Of a stretch of 64,000 nucleotides of DNA, positions 33,638-44,109 are shown in pieces; positions within the stretch are counted from its first letter, which is position 1, and each line of letters opens with the position of its first letter. A model generated the notes under the pieces. It saw only the letters and a list, made by a program, of their open reading frames with translations. It ran no database searches and was not told where the DNA came from. Location of the stretch: assembly GCA_034620365.1 (NCBI GenBank), contig JAQGEQ010000124.1, positions 124,001 to 188,000 on the forward strand. Reading direction: 5' to 3'. Source of the stretch: Pegea sp. RAD2-039. Its lineage: Eukaryota > Chordata > Thaliacea > Salpida > Salpidae. Position numbers and translations under genes: made by a program.

Positions 33638-34267
33638 ATGAATAACGAGCAAATGAACTCAACTGAAAGTCGGGAATGTACAATTTGCCACAAAAACTAT
33701 AGTATTAGAACGATTTATTGCTTAAGTTTGTGTAGTTCGTGTAAAAGAAAGATTCTGGATTATCTTCTATCTAGAGATTCTTTGAAATGTATTACTGGTT
33801 TCAGTAATTGTGAAATTAACAGGACATCAACTCGCTGTAAAAAATGTTTTACTAAAAAGTGTTTAGACAAAGGACTGAATATAATGAAATTAGGGACTCC
33901 TGGAAGAGTGCATTATATCTTAAACAAAAGTAGTAAAAAACCTCTACGATATCCTGATGATTTGATTAGAAGAATATTAGATGGTGAATTTTTTGCTGTT
34001 AGAAGTGAATTGGTAAAGCTATTTCAAAATGAAGGAGTGTTGATATCAAACTCTCTAATGGAAACATCTCAACCAACAAGCAGTAATTCTTCAAACAATT
34101 TAGATTCTAATCGTACAATCACAAGTTCATCATCAGTCGAAGCAGTTGTTGAACATTATTACCTAAACGAGACTCGGGAAACCTTTGAAATTTGTTCTAG
34201 AGAGCCTAGGCAATCAAGTCTAGTTACTGATCTAGACTCAGATGAGTTTATAGATGTTGTCAACTAA
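33638..34267 (+). CDS. Nuclear-receptor DNA-binding-domain-only protein, copy d (longest form)
   Basis: Intact, 209 residues, ATG 33,638 (MNNEQMNSTE). Finger 1 is C14-x2-C17-x14-C32-x2-C35, close to the canonical x13 spacing. It is followed by K-R-K-I-L (the P-box lysine is conserved here), 15 residues to C51, C51-x6-C58-x8-C67-x2-C70, then F-T-K-K-C-L-D-K-G. R66 before C67 matches the canonical R-C-x-x-C. The conserved L-I-R-R-I-L-D-G-E-F helix and a Ser-rich tail follow. It ends with D-S-D-E-F-I-D-V-V-N, ten residues that most other copies cannot translate because a TAA replaces the CTA codon before them. This copy is the most canonical DBD of the set. No ligand-binding domain is present. 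Confidence 0.78.
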   Translation: MNNEQMNSTESRECTICHKNYSIRTIYCLSLCSSCKRKILDYLLSRDSLKCITGFSNCEINRTSTRCKKCFTKKCLDKGLNIMKLGTPGRVHYILNKSSKKPLRYPDDLIRRILDGEFFAVRSELVKLFQNEGVLISNSLMETSQPTSSNSSNNLDSNRTITSSSSVEAVVEHYYLNETRETFEICSREPRQSSLVTDLDSDEFIDVVN

Positions 34268-34269
34268 AT

Positions 34270-35195
34270 CAGTTGATTAAAATGATCGAAAAATGACTTT
34301 GGAACATCTAACTGTTTTCACAGCTGTTGAAGAAACTTCTAACTTATTTACTGAAAGCAATTAATTTAATGATATTATTTTTCATACTTTTTTTGAAGAT
34401 CAAACTTTTATAAAAATAAATTATACTTCTTTTAAGCTTAAGAATATACTTTTTTTATTAAGACCTTTGGTTTCGAAAACCAAGCAGTCGAGATAAAAAC
34501 TAAATTAAGAAACATAATTTTCTTCTATAATTGTAAAAAGTTTTTTTTGTCTTAGTTTTTACATTACTTTATTCAATTAGATAATCTAATAAAGTAAGTG
34601 AAATATTCAGACAACAGTTTGCAGCGTTTCGCAAGGAAGATTTTGAAACTTGAAAATTGTTTAACAATTTGCCTTTATTTTAAATGATTGCTTTTAAACT
34701 TTCGTCGTTTTTAATGATTTTTAATAAAGAAACTAAACAACTTCTGCATTGATTTTCAAAGCTTAGTTTATTTATGTTAAATTTTGCAGTATAAATTCTC
34801 ATGTATTATCGAAATCAAATAATCTTAAAAGTTGTATTAACACTAATAATTACAATTTTGCTTTAGGATGAGTAAACTGAAAACTTTCAGATTTCATAAA
34901 CCCTTAAACAAAAAGTTTATAAACATTTTCAAGACCAAGTTAACTTTTTTATATCAAAAATATAAACTTTAATCATCATTTAATCATCTGAAATGTTCTT
35001 CGTTTTTTTAAAGTAATTCTCAAGTTTATAGCTTGAAAAAGTGAGTTCAATTCTTATGTAGTAAAAGTTCAAATTTACTATAAATTTAAGCAAAAATATA
35101 GCATCATTAAATGATTTCGAAATGCCCAACCGTTCGTAAAAGTGATTTTTAAGTTTAGCTGTATAAAGCTAATTTTAAAAAGATTTGTTTAATGT
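34270..35195. other. 3' flank of copy d, duplicated
   Basis: Resembles the flank downstream of copy c (10,940 onward) and the reverse complement of 2,400-2,875. No exon. Confidence 0.45.
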
Positions 35196-35196
35196 T

Positions 35197-35465
35197 TTCT
35201 CTTTAGTTTAGCGGCTTGCACATTCGCCTAGCACGTGGAAAGGCTCGAGTCCTGGCTAGCAGATGACTACAAGAAAAAAATTCATTAAATACCCGGCCAA
35301 CATGGTTATTAGTAGGTGTAGTAAATTACAAATCTTGTAGGAAACTCAAAACTTCGAGTTTAATGCCGGAGTTTGTACTTCGTTGGAAGTTTGTCACTAT
35401 ACTTAGTTATGTTGTAAGAACTTGTGTTCGGGGGTCTTAGTAAAATTTGTCAGCTTTACTTAACT
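35197..35465 (+). mobile_element. tRNA-derived SINE, type 2, copy 3
   Basis: A box at 35,204-35,214 and B box at 35,242-35,252, with the same body as at 13.06 kb. The flank is also shared, so this is again a segmentally duplicated copy. Confidence 0.65.
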
Positions 35466-35469
35466 TTGA

Positions 35470-36568
35470 TGATTAGAAGCATTAGAACAAATTTGATTTT
35501 TATACTTCTTTTGTTTTGAAAAAACAAAGATCTTAAAATTTGAATTTTTAAACTAATTCTGACTACATATTAGTGAAACATTTTATGAAAAAAACATTGG
35601 TTTATCATTAAATTTATAATGAAAGGTAAAACTTTTTGTAAAACTATTTTTTATTTTTTAGTCTAAGTATTTAGTAGAGGAAAAGAAATGTCAATATTTC
35701 TAACTTGATTTATAATTGTTCTTTGTTTCTAATTCGTAGTTCAGGGTATATTTAGTAGTTGCAATAATTGTAAAATACTCGTAATGTAAGTCTAAATATC
35801 TTGATACTTTTGCTTTACTTTTTTCCAACAAGCTTTCTTTAGCTACTTCACTAGGATTTTTAACATTACTTGTGATAATTGAATTTCTTATTTAGAAGCT
35901 TTGTAAAAAAGAAAAATAACAAGATGGAAAAATACATTCAAATTACTTTATTACTCAATGTATTGTTGTTTCTATGAGAAGATTTTTTTAATATTCAACA
36001 TTTTAAATGGAATATACGGTTAGTTTCCGGTTACAAAATGGATTTTGAATCTAAACAGTTCTTGTAAACAGTGTTTTTGGTAGAGATTTTTAATGTAGTT
36101 AACTTTTGCTTTTAAGTATTAAGTATTAAGAAATATTATAAATAAATTGTCTGGTTAATAAAACTTTTACAAGTTGTTTTCCTTTAAAATCTCATTAAAA
36201 AAAATATATCTCTTTCCACATTACTTGTGATAATTGGATTTCCTATTTACAAGCTGTATAACAAAACAAGAGTAACAAGATGGAAAAATACATTCCAATT
36301 ACTTTATTACCCAAAGAACCAAATGAAGTTGCTCTAAATGGTATTAATGATAATGTCTCTTTGTGTCCTGAAAAGTCAGTTGAGCTTGTTAAAAATGAAG
36401 CTGTTAATACTATTTCTTGGGAGTTCAAATAGCTTGCTGAACTTGATGTTTTTGATTATACATCTTGTAGATATTTTTGATTATGCATCTATCTATAGTC
36501 CACCTAGAGATAATGAACCAATTTACACTGGAGTTGTCAGAAGCAGTATTCCTGCAGAAGATAATTAA
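35470..36568. pseudogene. Possible remnant of a membrane-receptor TM and tail
   Basis: Two tandem related blocks (35,865-35,960 and 36,222-36,310) encode a hydrophobic stretch with an I-I-G-F-x-I-Y-K-L core, resembling the membrane segment of the small protein at 56,967 and of lectin-like protein 2. After the second block, an open stretch with a frame change and stops carries Y-A-S-I-Y-S-P-P-R-D-N and ends E-D-N at 36,566. Between the blocks lies a fragment of the receptor-like upstream module (about 36,095-36,200). I interpret this as a decayed membrane protein gene; evidence is weak. Confidence 0.3.
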
Positions 36569-36571
36569 TAA

Positions 36572-39500
36572 TTTATTACAATAAATGTGAAGGAGGGTAC
36601 CTGAAGAGAGCACCTCTCGCTAACACACATTCTCTCAAATAACATCTGTTTATTCAAAAATATAGAAAGAAAAAGATGTAACACATGGCATTTTGATAGC
36701 TCTGAAAACATATAACAGTGAACAATTACATGGAATATTAATAATATAAAAAAAAAGGAAAAATGATAGTTTACAAATGACAATGTTGTCAATATCAAAA
36801 CGGTTCAACTTCTTTTTGAACAACGTGAGCGACTTCGACATAACAATGTCTGATGGCTGCTGGTTCCATGTACTAATTGTGCAGCATGAAAAAAAATTTG
36901 CTCTGATTAATGTACCAGGTGATATAGGCTCATTAAGATGTAATGTGTGTCGTCTGAGCTGAAATAACTTGAGTGAAGGACTAATGGAAAACAAATCATC
37001 AAACTGAAGGTCAATTAAATATTGGATAATTTTAGAAATAAGAATTAAGTCGTATTTAATCCGTCGAATTTCCAATGTATCAAAATCGAAGAAACTGAGA
37101 CGATGTATATAACTATCATATTTAATATTAAGTTTCCTGAATACTAATCTCGTAAATGTCGCCTGACAAATTCGATTTTTTTGATATCACCAACTTGATA
37201 TAGCATCCATGCACTAACATTGTATTCAAGAATTGGACGTACGAACAATTTGAAAAGATTGATAAAAAAGCATGGGTCCTTAGAATTAAAGCTCTTTATA
37301 ATAAGGAAGACAAGGTTGAAAGAATTTCCAAAGATTTTGGAAACATAATTGATCAATTTAAAGTCAGATGATAAGTAATGCCAAGGTCTAGGACCGAACA
37401 CATTCGTTGAATAATAAATCTATTGATGCAATATTAGTTCAAGCAATTTACAGCTGGCTTACGAGAAAAAGTTATAAGTTCAGATTTTGTGAGCTGGATT
37501 CTGAGCTGCCAATTCGTAGACCAGTTTTCTACAGTGTGTAGTTCAGTTTGAAATTTTGAAGGATTACAAGATAATAGCTTGATATTATCTGCATACCCAA
37601 ACACTCTGACATCATCCACGGCGACTAGTCTTTTGATGAAGTCTTCAATGAAAATTAAAAAGAGAAGGGGACCCAGAACAGAACCCTGAGGAGCACCACT
37701 AGTGATTTGACTAGGAGTAGATACAGATCTTTCTACACGAGTTTGTTGGGCTCTACCTGATAAGTAATCTTCAATCCACTGTAAGATACAGATGTTGATT
37801 TTTGAGTTTTTCAATACAATAACGAGCTTAGTGTGTGGGACAGATTCAAACGCTTTAGCAAAATCGAGATATATGATGTCACAGGGAGTATTACTTTCGT
37901 AATGGGCTGTAAGCTCGTTAAGAAAAGTGAGATGTTGAGTCATGGAAGATCTCCGTTTCACAAAGCCATGCTGGACATCAGATATTAGATTTTGCTCCAT
38001 CAAATAACTGGTCATATGATTGTGAATGATATGCTCTTGAGTTCTGCAGATAACCGAAGTCAGCTAAACTGGTCTGTAGTTAAGTGCAGTGTTTCTGGGA
38101 CCCTTTTTATAAATTGAAGTAATAATAGCTTTCTTCCAAATTTGAGGAACTCTTCCTCGCCTCAGAGTCATGTTAAAGAAAAGCGATAAAGGTAGTGATA
38201 AAGAAGAAGTAGTTTTCTTAAAAACAAAGCTGGGATCTGATCTGGGGTGTTGGAAACTGATGATTTTAAGGAAGAAATAGCCTTAAATACCATATCAACC
38301 GTTATGTCAAGATTTACCATCTCAGAGACATTTGTGAGAATGTCAGAGTAGAAGAGAGAAGGAGTATTGCCATCATCGGTTATAAAAACTATTAAATTGA
38401 TTGTTTAGCAACTTAGCTTTATTTTCTTGTTCCATCACAAGCTGGTTGCTGTTATCAAGTAAGAGAGGTATTTAAGATCTCGCTTTAAGCTTGTGATTTA
38501 TGAAACCAAAAAACGTTTTCTTACTAGGTGAAGATAAAACTGTATTTTCTCTTCCTAAATGGAAATTAGAAATAGATATCTTGTCAACTATACAAAGATC
38601 TTTGTACAGAGATTTGATGGAAGGGTCTGTTTTAGTTGGTTTGTTTGTATAGGAGGTTTTTTAAATGTTGTAAAATCCTTAAATATCTGGGCAAATGTGG
38701 TTTTTTGTTGACTCTATATAAAGGTATGAATTTTTTGATTGACTCTTTAACGATGTTAGTAAATTTTGAGTAAATAGTATTGATGTCTTCGGAAGAGTTG
38801 AAAATAGAAATCCAGTCAACATCTGATAGAAACTTGTTAATACCGTTATAATTTCCACAGTAAAAATTCCTTTTGCTTGAAGTTTTAACGTTCATAAAAA
38901 AAGTTTGGTAGAGCTTGAGTTCAATCATATTGTGATCGCATGTCAGAGCAAAGGGTTCTTTTTTATCAACGTAGATAATGTTCTCGGGTTTTGATGTGAT
39001 AAAAAGGTCCAAAGTATTACCATTAACTTGGGTCAGAAAAGTTACCATCTGAGATAGATTATTGGCATTGAAGAAGCTTACAAAAGCATGACTTAGAAAA
39101 GCTGAATTAGTATTATTGCTATCCAAGTTAAACGATTTTTCAGTAAATGTTAAATTCGGGTTATTCCAATCAATTTTACTAAAATTAAAATTCCCGAAAA
39201 TATATAATTCGGGACACACAACACTCTTCAGAGCCTTCAATATGGCCTTAACAGTAACCTCATCATTAGTTTTAGAAGGTGGTAGATAGGTACATATAAA
39301 ACGAGAAAATTTGGACTTTGAGTAATGAAAATCAAAAGCGATAATCTCAAACCCTGGACAATTAATGTGATCGATCTGAATTCTAGAGATCATGGGTAAA
39401 AGCGATGTTTTGTAAATTACGCTAACATCGCCGCCTCTATCATACAGTCTATCACAACCCAAAAAACAAAAAAGATTACCGTCAACCAGAAAAGAATCAG

Positions 39501-40857
39501 GATAAAACGGTTTTAACCAAGTTTCAGTAATAAAAACAAATTTAAAATCTTGAGAATGCAAAAGAGCTTTCAATTGAAAAATGTTGTTAATAATCGACCG
39601 TGCGTTGAAGAACATACCTAATGTGATAGAAGAAATGTCTTTTTGGTGCTTGTGAGATTTGATGATGGGCTTCTGTAAATTGATATCTTGGGTATTAGCA
39701 ATTGTGTCCGGAGATAGTTTGAAAAAAGAAGATGTGGGTCCAGTGATTATTTGGCACTCCTTTTTTTTGAAAAAACGTTGACAATTTTCAAAGCCCATGG
39801 TGGACCTCAAACTTTGTATTTGAAACCAGTTGGTTGTTCCTTCTGATTTCGGTTATACGCTTCTTTTACAAGACGCTTAATTTCTAAGTGTACATCTTCA
39901 CACATATCATGTGCTACTCTAATGCACTCGAACTTTTTCTCAAGCTTTAGCTTATACAGCTTGGCAAGAAACTTGCGTTTGTTCTAATTTTCCTGAAAGG
40001 ACACTTTCAACAGTCTTTGATGATCTAAGCTTTTTGCTCCAAGTCTAGTCATTGGTACCTTTGAAACTTCCATAAAATCAAGCCTTTGAGAGCACAATTG
40101 ATTAAAAAACTTACTGTCATCATCTTTATCAGTCTTAGAGACATTAAAGATGATGACATTATTTTCTCTGTCCTCACAGTCTAAAGTGAGTTTTTTATGC
40201 GTGTCGGTGACCTCCTTGGCAAAAAGCTGCACCATACTAGTATTTTTGTCGGAACCGGGATCACCGACCACCGAGGCCCATGTGACTGGTTTCTTTGTAG
40301 AGGCTCTTCCATTGATTTAGACAAACTAGAAATTTTCTCATTGATCTTGGCAACATCGTTGCCAATTTACGATATAAAATTGACTAATTCAGCGGATATA
40401 GATTTGCTGATTTCGGATAATTGGTTTTGATTAGAATTAGATGAGGAAGCTGTTGTGTCCATGGTTCTACATTTAATGCAGAACCATTTAAATCCATTTG
40501 CTTCATCTGGTTGTTATCAAACATATCGTAAATTGTTTTTGCTCACATTACTACAGGTGAGCTGAAACCAGGAGAGACATTTAAAGCATTCAATCACCGG
40601 ATCTTCATCAGAGCAATTGCCATTGCAAGCTTGTTTTGATGATGTCGTTTGTGAAGTAAATTGTGTCGGATTTTTATCAGGATTTTTCTTTACATTTGAA
40701 CGTAAAGTCTTGCCAGTTTTATTTGGGCTCACCATAGTTTTCATGAAAGATTTTTAGTATCACCAACTGCAATTTATAATATATATACAATATAAATATA
40801 TGTTGTCTTTTTACTGTCACTTATTGATATTGAATGACCTGAAACTTATTCAAATAG
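36572..40857 (-). mobile_element. PHD-EN-RT LINE, copy B, degraded
   Basis: Same family and layout as the LINE at 18.55-23.06 kb, at near full length but with many more frameshifts and stops. The 3' UTR block is at ~36,580-36,640. ORF2 remnants include the endonuclease (38,632-39,810, the longest open piece, 392 codons) and the reverse transcriptase with G-A-P-Q-G-S-V-L-G and Y-A-D-N in place of Y-A-D-D (37,434-38,015). ORF1 remnants lie at 39,984-40,271 and 40,517-40,744. The Asn in the catalytic box means this copy is inactive. The 5' limit is inferred from shared sequence with copy A ending near 40,857. Confidence 0.92.
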
Positions 40858-40864
40858 AATTTAG

Positions 40865-41700
40865 ATTTAGAATTTAAAACTTCATGAATAATATCAAGTT
40901 GATAGATGTTGTGACACCTCACTCACTGTTGGTTTATATGGCATTGGTATTATTGTTTCATTTTTTTTTATTCATTACAATCTATGTCCTCTTTAAATCT
41001 TAATTCATCTATTGATTTGTCAAACACTCGTGTCAAGAACTGTTTACAAATTTACTTTGACACTTTAATTGAAAAGGTTAGATTAGCTTTGGGGAATAAA
41101 CTTAACAAACAATACTTATTTTATTTCTTTTATAGATTGTTAAAAAGAAAGTGGCAGGTTTCTACAGATTAAAAGCAGGACTAGTTGGTTGTTCTGAACC
41201 TTTTTTGCACGATACAGATGATTCAGAAAATGTTACAACCATATTAGTAACTTTAGGACTTATAATTATAGTATTATTTTAGGATGTGTAAATGCTTCAA
41301 TTAATAATTTTCACGCCTTATATATAATAAGAAAAATGTTATAGGAATTGATGAAAGGTTCAATAAATTTGTTCTTTAAGAAAATACTTGCTGAAGTCAT
41401 GTTTCCATCTTACTAGAATTGTTTGAAATTTTACGAAACTATTTTAAAAATTTGCTTAAAACTGTTATTATTTGAACACAAAATTATAAAAATCCATTCA
41501 AAAGGAATAGTCAAAAATTAAATGTTTTTTTTTTAAATAATTTTGGAAATATTTTGTTAGAAAATTTTGAACTGAAACTAGTAGAAAAAGAGTTTCATTA
41601 AAAGTTTTGTTAAAATCACATAGAGTTTTACTTACCTCAAAAACGATAATAAAAAGCTTGATTTAGTTTAAAAATCATTTAATGGGAAAGATTCTTTTAA
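40865..41700. other. Old duplicated intergenic DNA
   Basis: 40,870-41,190 is an inverted relative of 25,510-25,795. The open frame at 40,984-41,172 is not maintained there, so I do not call it a gene. Confidence 0.4.
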
Positions 41701-41714
41701 ATGTAGTTTCATTC

Positions 41715-42020
41715 ACCCTTTGCTTCATACAAAGACTTTCTTCAAAAGCTCAATACTAAATCTTTGCAATATCAACGTCTTTTTTTCGACCTTGTACTAT
41801 TTAAAATTATTAATAATTTCTGTTACTTGACTTCAATAACTTCTTGAAAGATTAAAAATGTTGTACATCTACAGAGGTTCATCATCTCTCAACAACTCTC
41901 AGTTACTCAGTGGACGAACAGCTTATTTAATAGAGATCTGAATCTTCTTCCAACTCCATATCTACATCAAAACCTCTTTCAAAATTGTACTAAAAACTTG
42001 AGTGAAGTGTTTTTTTAACA
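41715..42020 (+). mobile_element. Highly degraded LINE ORF2 C-terminal fragment
   Basis: Translated with frame changes, this stretch follows the pattern of the end of LINE ORF2 proteins. A Y-K-D-x-L-x-x-L-N segment precedes L-Q-Y-Q-R-L-F-F-D-L-V-L-F-K-I-I-N-N. Near 41,880-42,010 an R-T-A stretch is followed by a degenerate W-N-x-L-P-like block and a final L-S-E-V-F. At DNA level it does not match the two LINEs above, so it belongs to a different or much older lineage. Its ends are not definable. Confidence 0.5.
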
Positions 42021-42970
42021 ATTATAAACTAGTTCTTTATTTTTTTCCATTTTTTTGGTACATCGACTCCTCAATCATAATTAGAATGATTTTCAAAGAA
42101 CTCCTATTTAAAAAATAATAATAATCTTAGACTGTGATACTTAAGACCTCTTTATTATCTTTGGGCAATCATATGTTTGTGTCAAGAGATGTATTATTTG
42201 TCATCTGTAGCCATGCGTTGAGTAAAACAAACAAATAGTCACTTAAAAATTTTCATTAGTCATACTTTCGTTGCATAATTTATTCTAGATTAAACTTTCA
42301 AGATTTTTTCGTATTTTTTGAACTTGTAAGCGTCATACATTTTTGATTTAATTCTTTTGAATATTCATTAATATTAATTTGTTTTTAATTTTATCTAAAA
42401 TCATTAAACAAATGATGAATTGTTTTCAAATCAGAAATTTCTTTTTTTTAATTGCTGTAAAACAATTTAAGTATTTTTTTATATCTAAATAAAAATACTC
42501 TCAGTTAAGGGTTTTTTTATTTTGATAAACTTATATGAAAATAAAGTAACTAAATTTTTTAAATTCAATCAAAACATAATTTATTTTTGAAATCAATTTT
42601 GTAATACAAATAATTGTGACTTAAAGATAACTTAATGAATTTATTTTACAAGGTAATGTTTCAGATGGTTTTTAGGTTTAATCTTAACCCTTTAGTTTAT
42701 CTATTTGCTTAGAAATTATATTTAGTTTTTTTTTGAAAACCATATCAAATATCTAACCAATTTTATTTGATAATAATTTATAGTTGAATAGTTTATTTAA
42801 TCGATAATAAGTAAACATCAAAACTTTAACAAATTTGTTGATTTTATTTGTCTAAGACGAAAAAAAGTTGTAGTACAAAAAAAAAGATCAGAATTTGCAA
42901 AATTATTAAGATGAAAGTAACTGAATCTATTTATATATCATTAATTTGATGATTCAGATTTTTAAAACTC

Positions 42971-44103
42971 TTAATTATTAGTTTTAATTATGATATCATG
43001 AACATCCATTTGAAGTGGAGATTGCAATGCGTAAGCAACTGAATCAGCAACATCTTCTGCTTCCAACCATCCGTAGTTTTCTAAAACCCGTTTCGTCATT
43101 TCTTCATCCCCTTTAGTATATCTGAATTGAAAAGTTTCAGTTAAATGTTGTGAGAAAAACCTTTTACTGATTTTGATAGGATTTTTAAACTATTTAGGAT
43201 TAAAGTCCATTTTGTTTAATCTGAATAACCACAGTTCCTTCTTGCTGACTTTATTACTACATCAAATTCTTTTTAAATTAAAATGTTACATTTGAGTTCT
43301 TGTTTACAAGACTCATTTTGAAGTGTGGTATTTGAGACTCATTTACTTCTGGTTCCTTGGAGTTATTGTGTTTGCTTTATGAGTGGTATCGTTTCTCATG
43401 TGCAGTCATGTATGAAATAGTTAAACAAATATTTGTTGAATTATTTTGAAAAGTTGATTACTTGGTAACAAAATCTGTCTTCACTAATCCAGGTGAGATT
43501 GAAGTTACTCTAATCCGACTTTTCTTCTCTCTTAGTTCCTTCCGAAGAATTTCTGTCAGCGCAGTCACAGCAAATTTTGTTGATGAATAGACACTTTGGT
43601 TGACTTCATGACCAGCTATACTATTCATCAATACAAAGTGACCATCATCAACATTTGCCTTTTTCATCAACTTATGTGCTTCTCTGGTACAAACGCACAA
43701 CCCAATCACATTGACTTCGAACATATTTCTCCAATCCTAGTTAAAAATTTTTATTTTTTTATTCTGTAAACATATTTTTACTCACTTTTGTGTCACCAGA
43801 TAAAATCGGCGCGTTATGCGCGATGCCAGCGTTGTTGATACAAGCATGAAGAGTTCCAAACTCACTTTCAATAAATTGAAACATTTCACAAACTTCATTT
43901 TCTTTTGTCACATCACATTTAATTGGATAGAACTTTCCTGGGCCACATTTGTTTAACTCAGTGGACAGTTTCTTCAAAGTATTTTCGTTTCTAGCACAAC
44001 CTACTACTTTCATTTCAAGTTTAACTAGTTTTCTTGCAATTGATTCACCAATACCAGATGATGCACCAGTAATTAAAGCAACTTTTCCTTTTAGTTCAGT
44101 CAT
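42971..44103 (-). CDS. DHRS11: DHRS11-like short-chain dehydrogenase/reductase (3 exons)
   Basis: Exons are 44,103-43,786, 43,736-43,462 and 43,121-42,971 (introns 49 and 340 bp, both GT-AG), giving 247 residues from MTELKGKVAL. Classical SDR features are T12-G-A-S-S-G-I-G19 for cofactor binding, N-N-A-G at 90-93, catalytic Ser145 and Y156-S-S-T-K160. R39 in C-A-R after the second strand fits NADP(H) preference. V-D-D-G-H, C-T-R-E-A and the S-P-G-L-V-K-T stretch are characteristic of the DHRS11 (arthropod farnesol-dehydrogenase-like) group, which reduces or oxidises steroid/retinoid-type or terpenoid carbonyls. The length matches the family (about 250-260). An upstream ATG at 44,142 would add 13 residues but lacks family support. 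Substrate cannot be told from sequence. Confidence 0.92.
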
Positions 44104-44109
44104 TATTGA

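Noticed and set aside
2400..35470. Treating the receptor-like module as a transposon
   Set aside because: I find no terminal repeats, target duplications, transposase or reverse transcriptase belonging to it. Copies share long flanks and are explained by segmental duplication.
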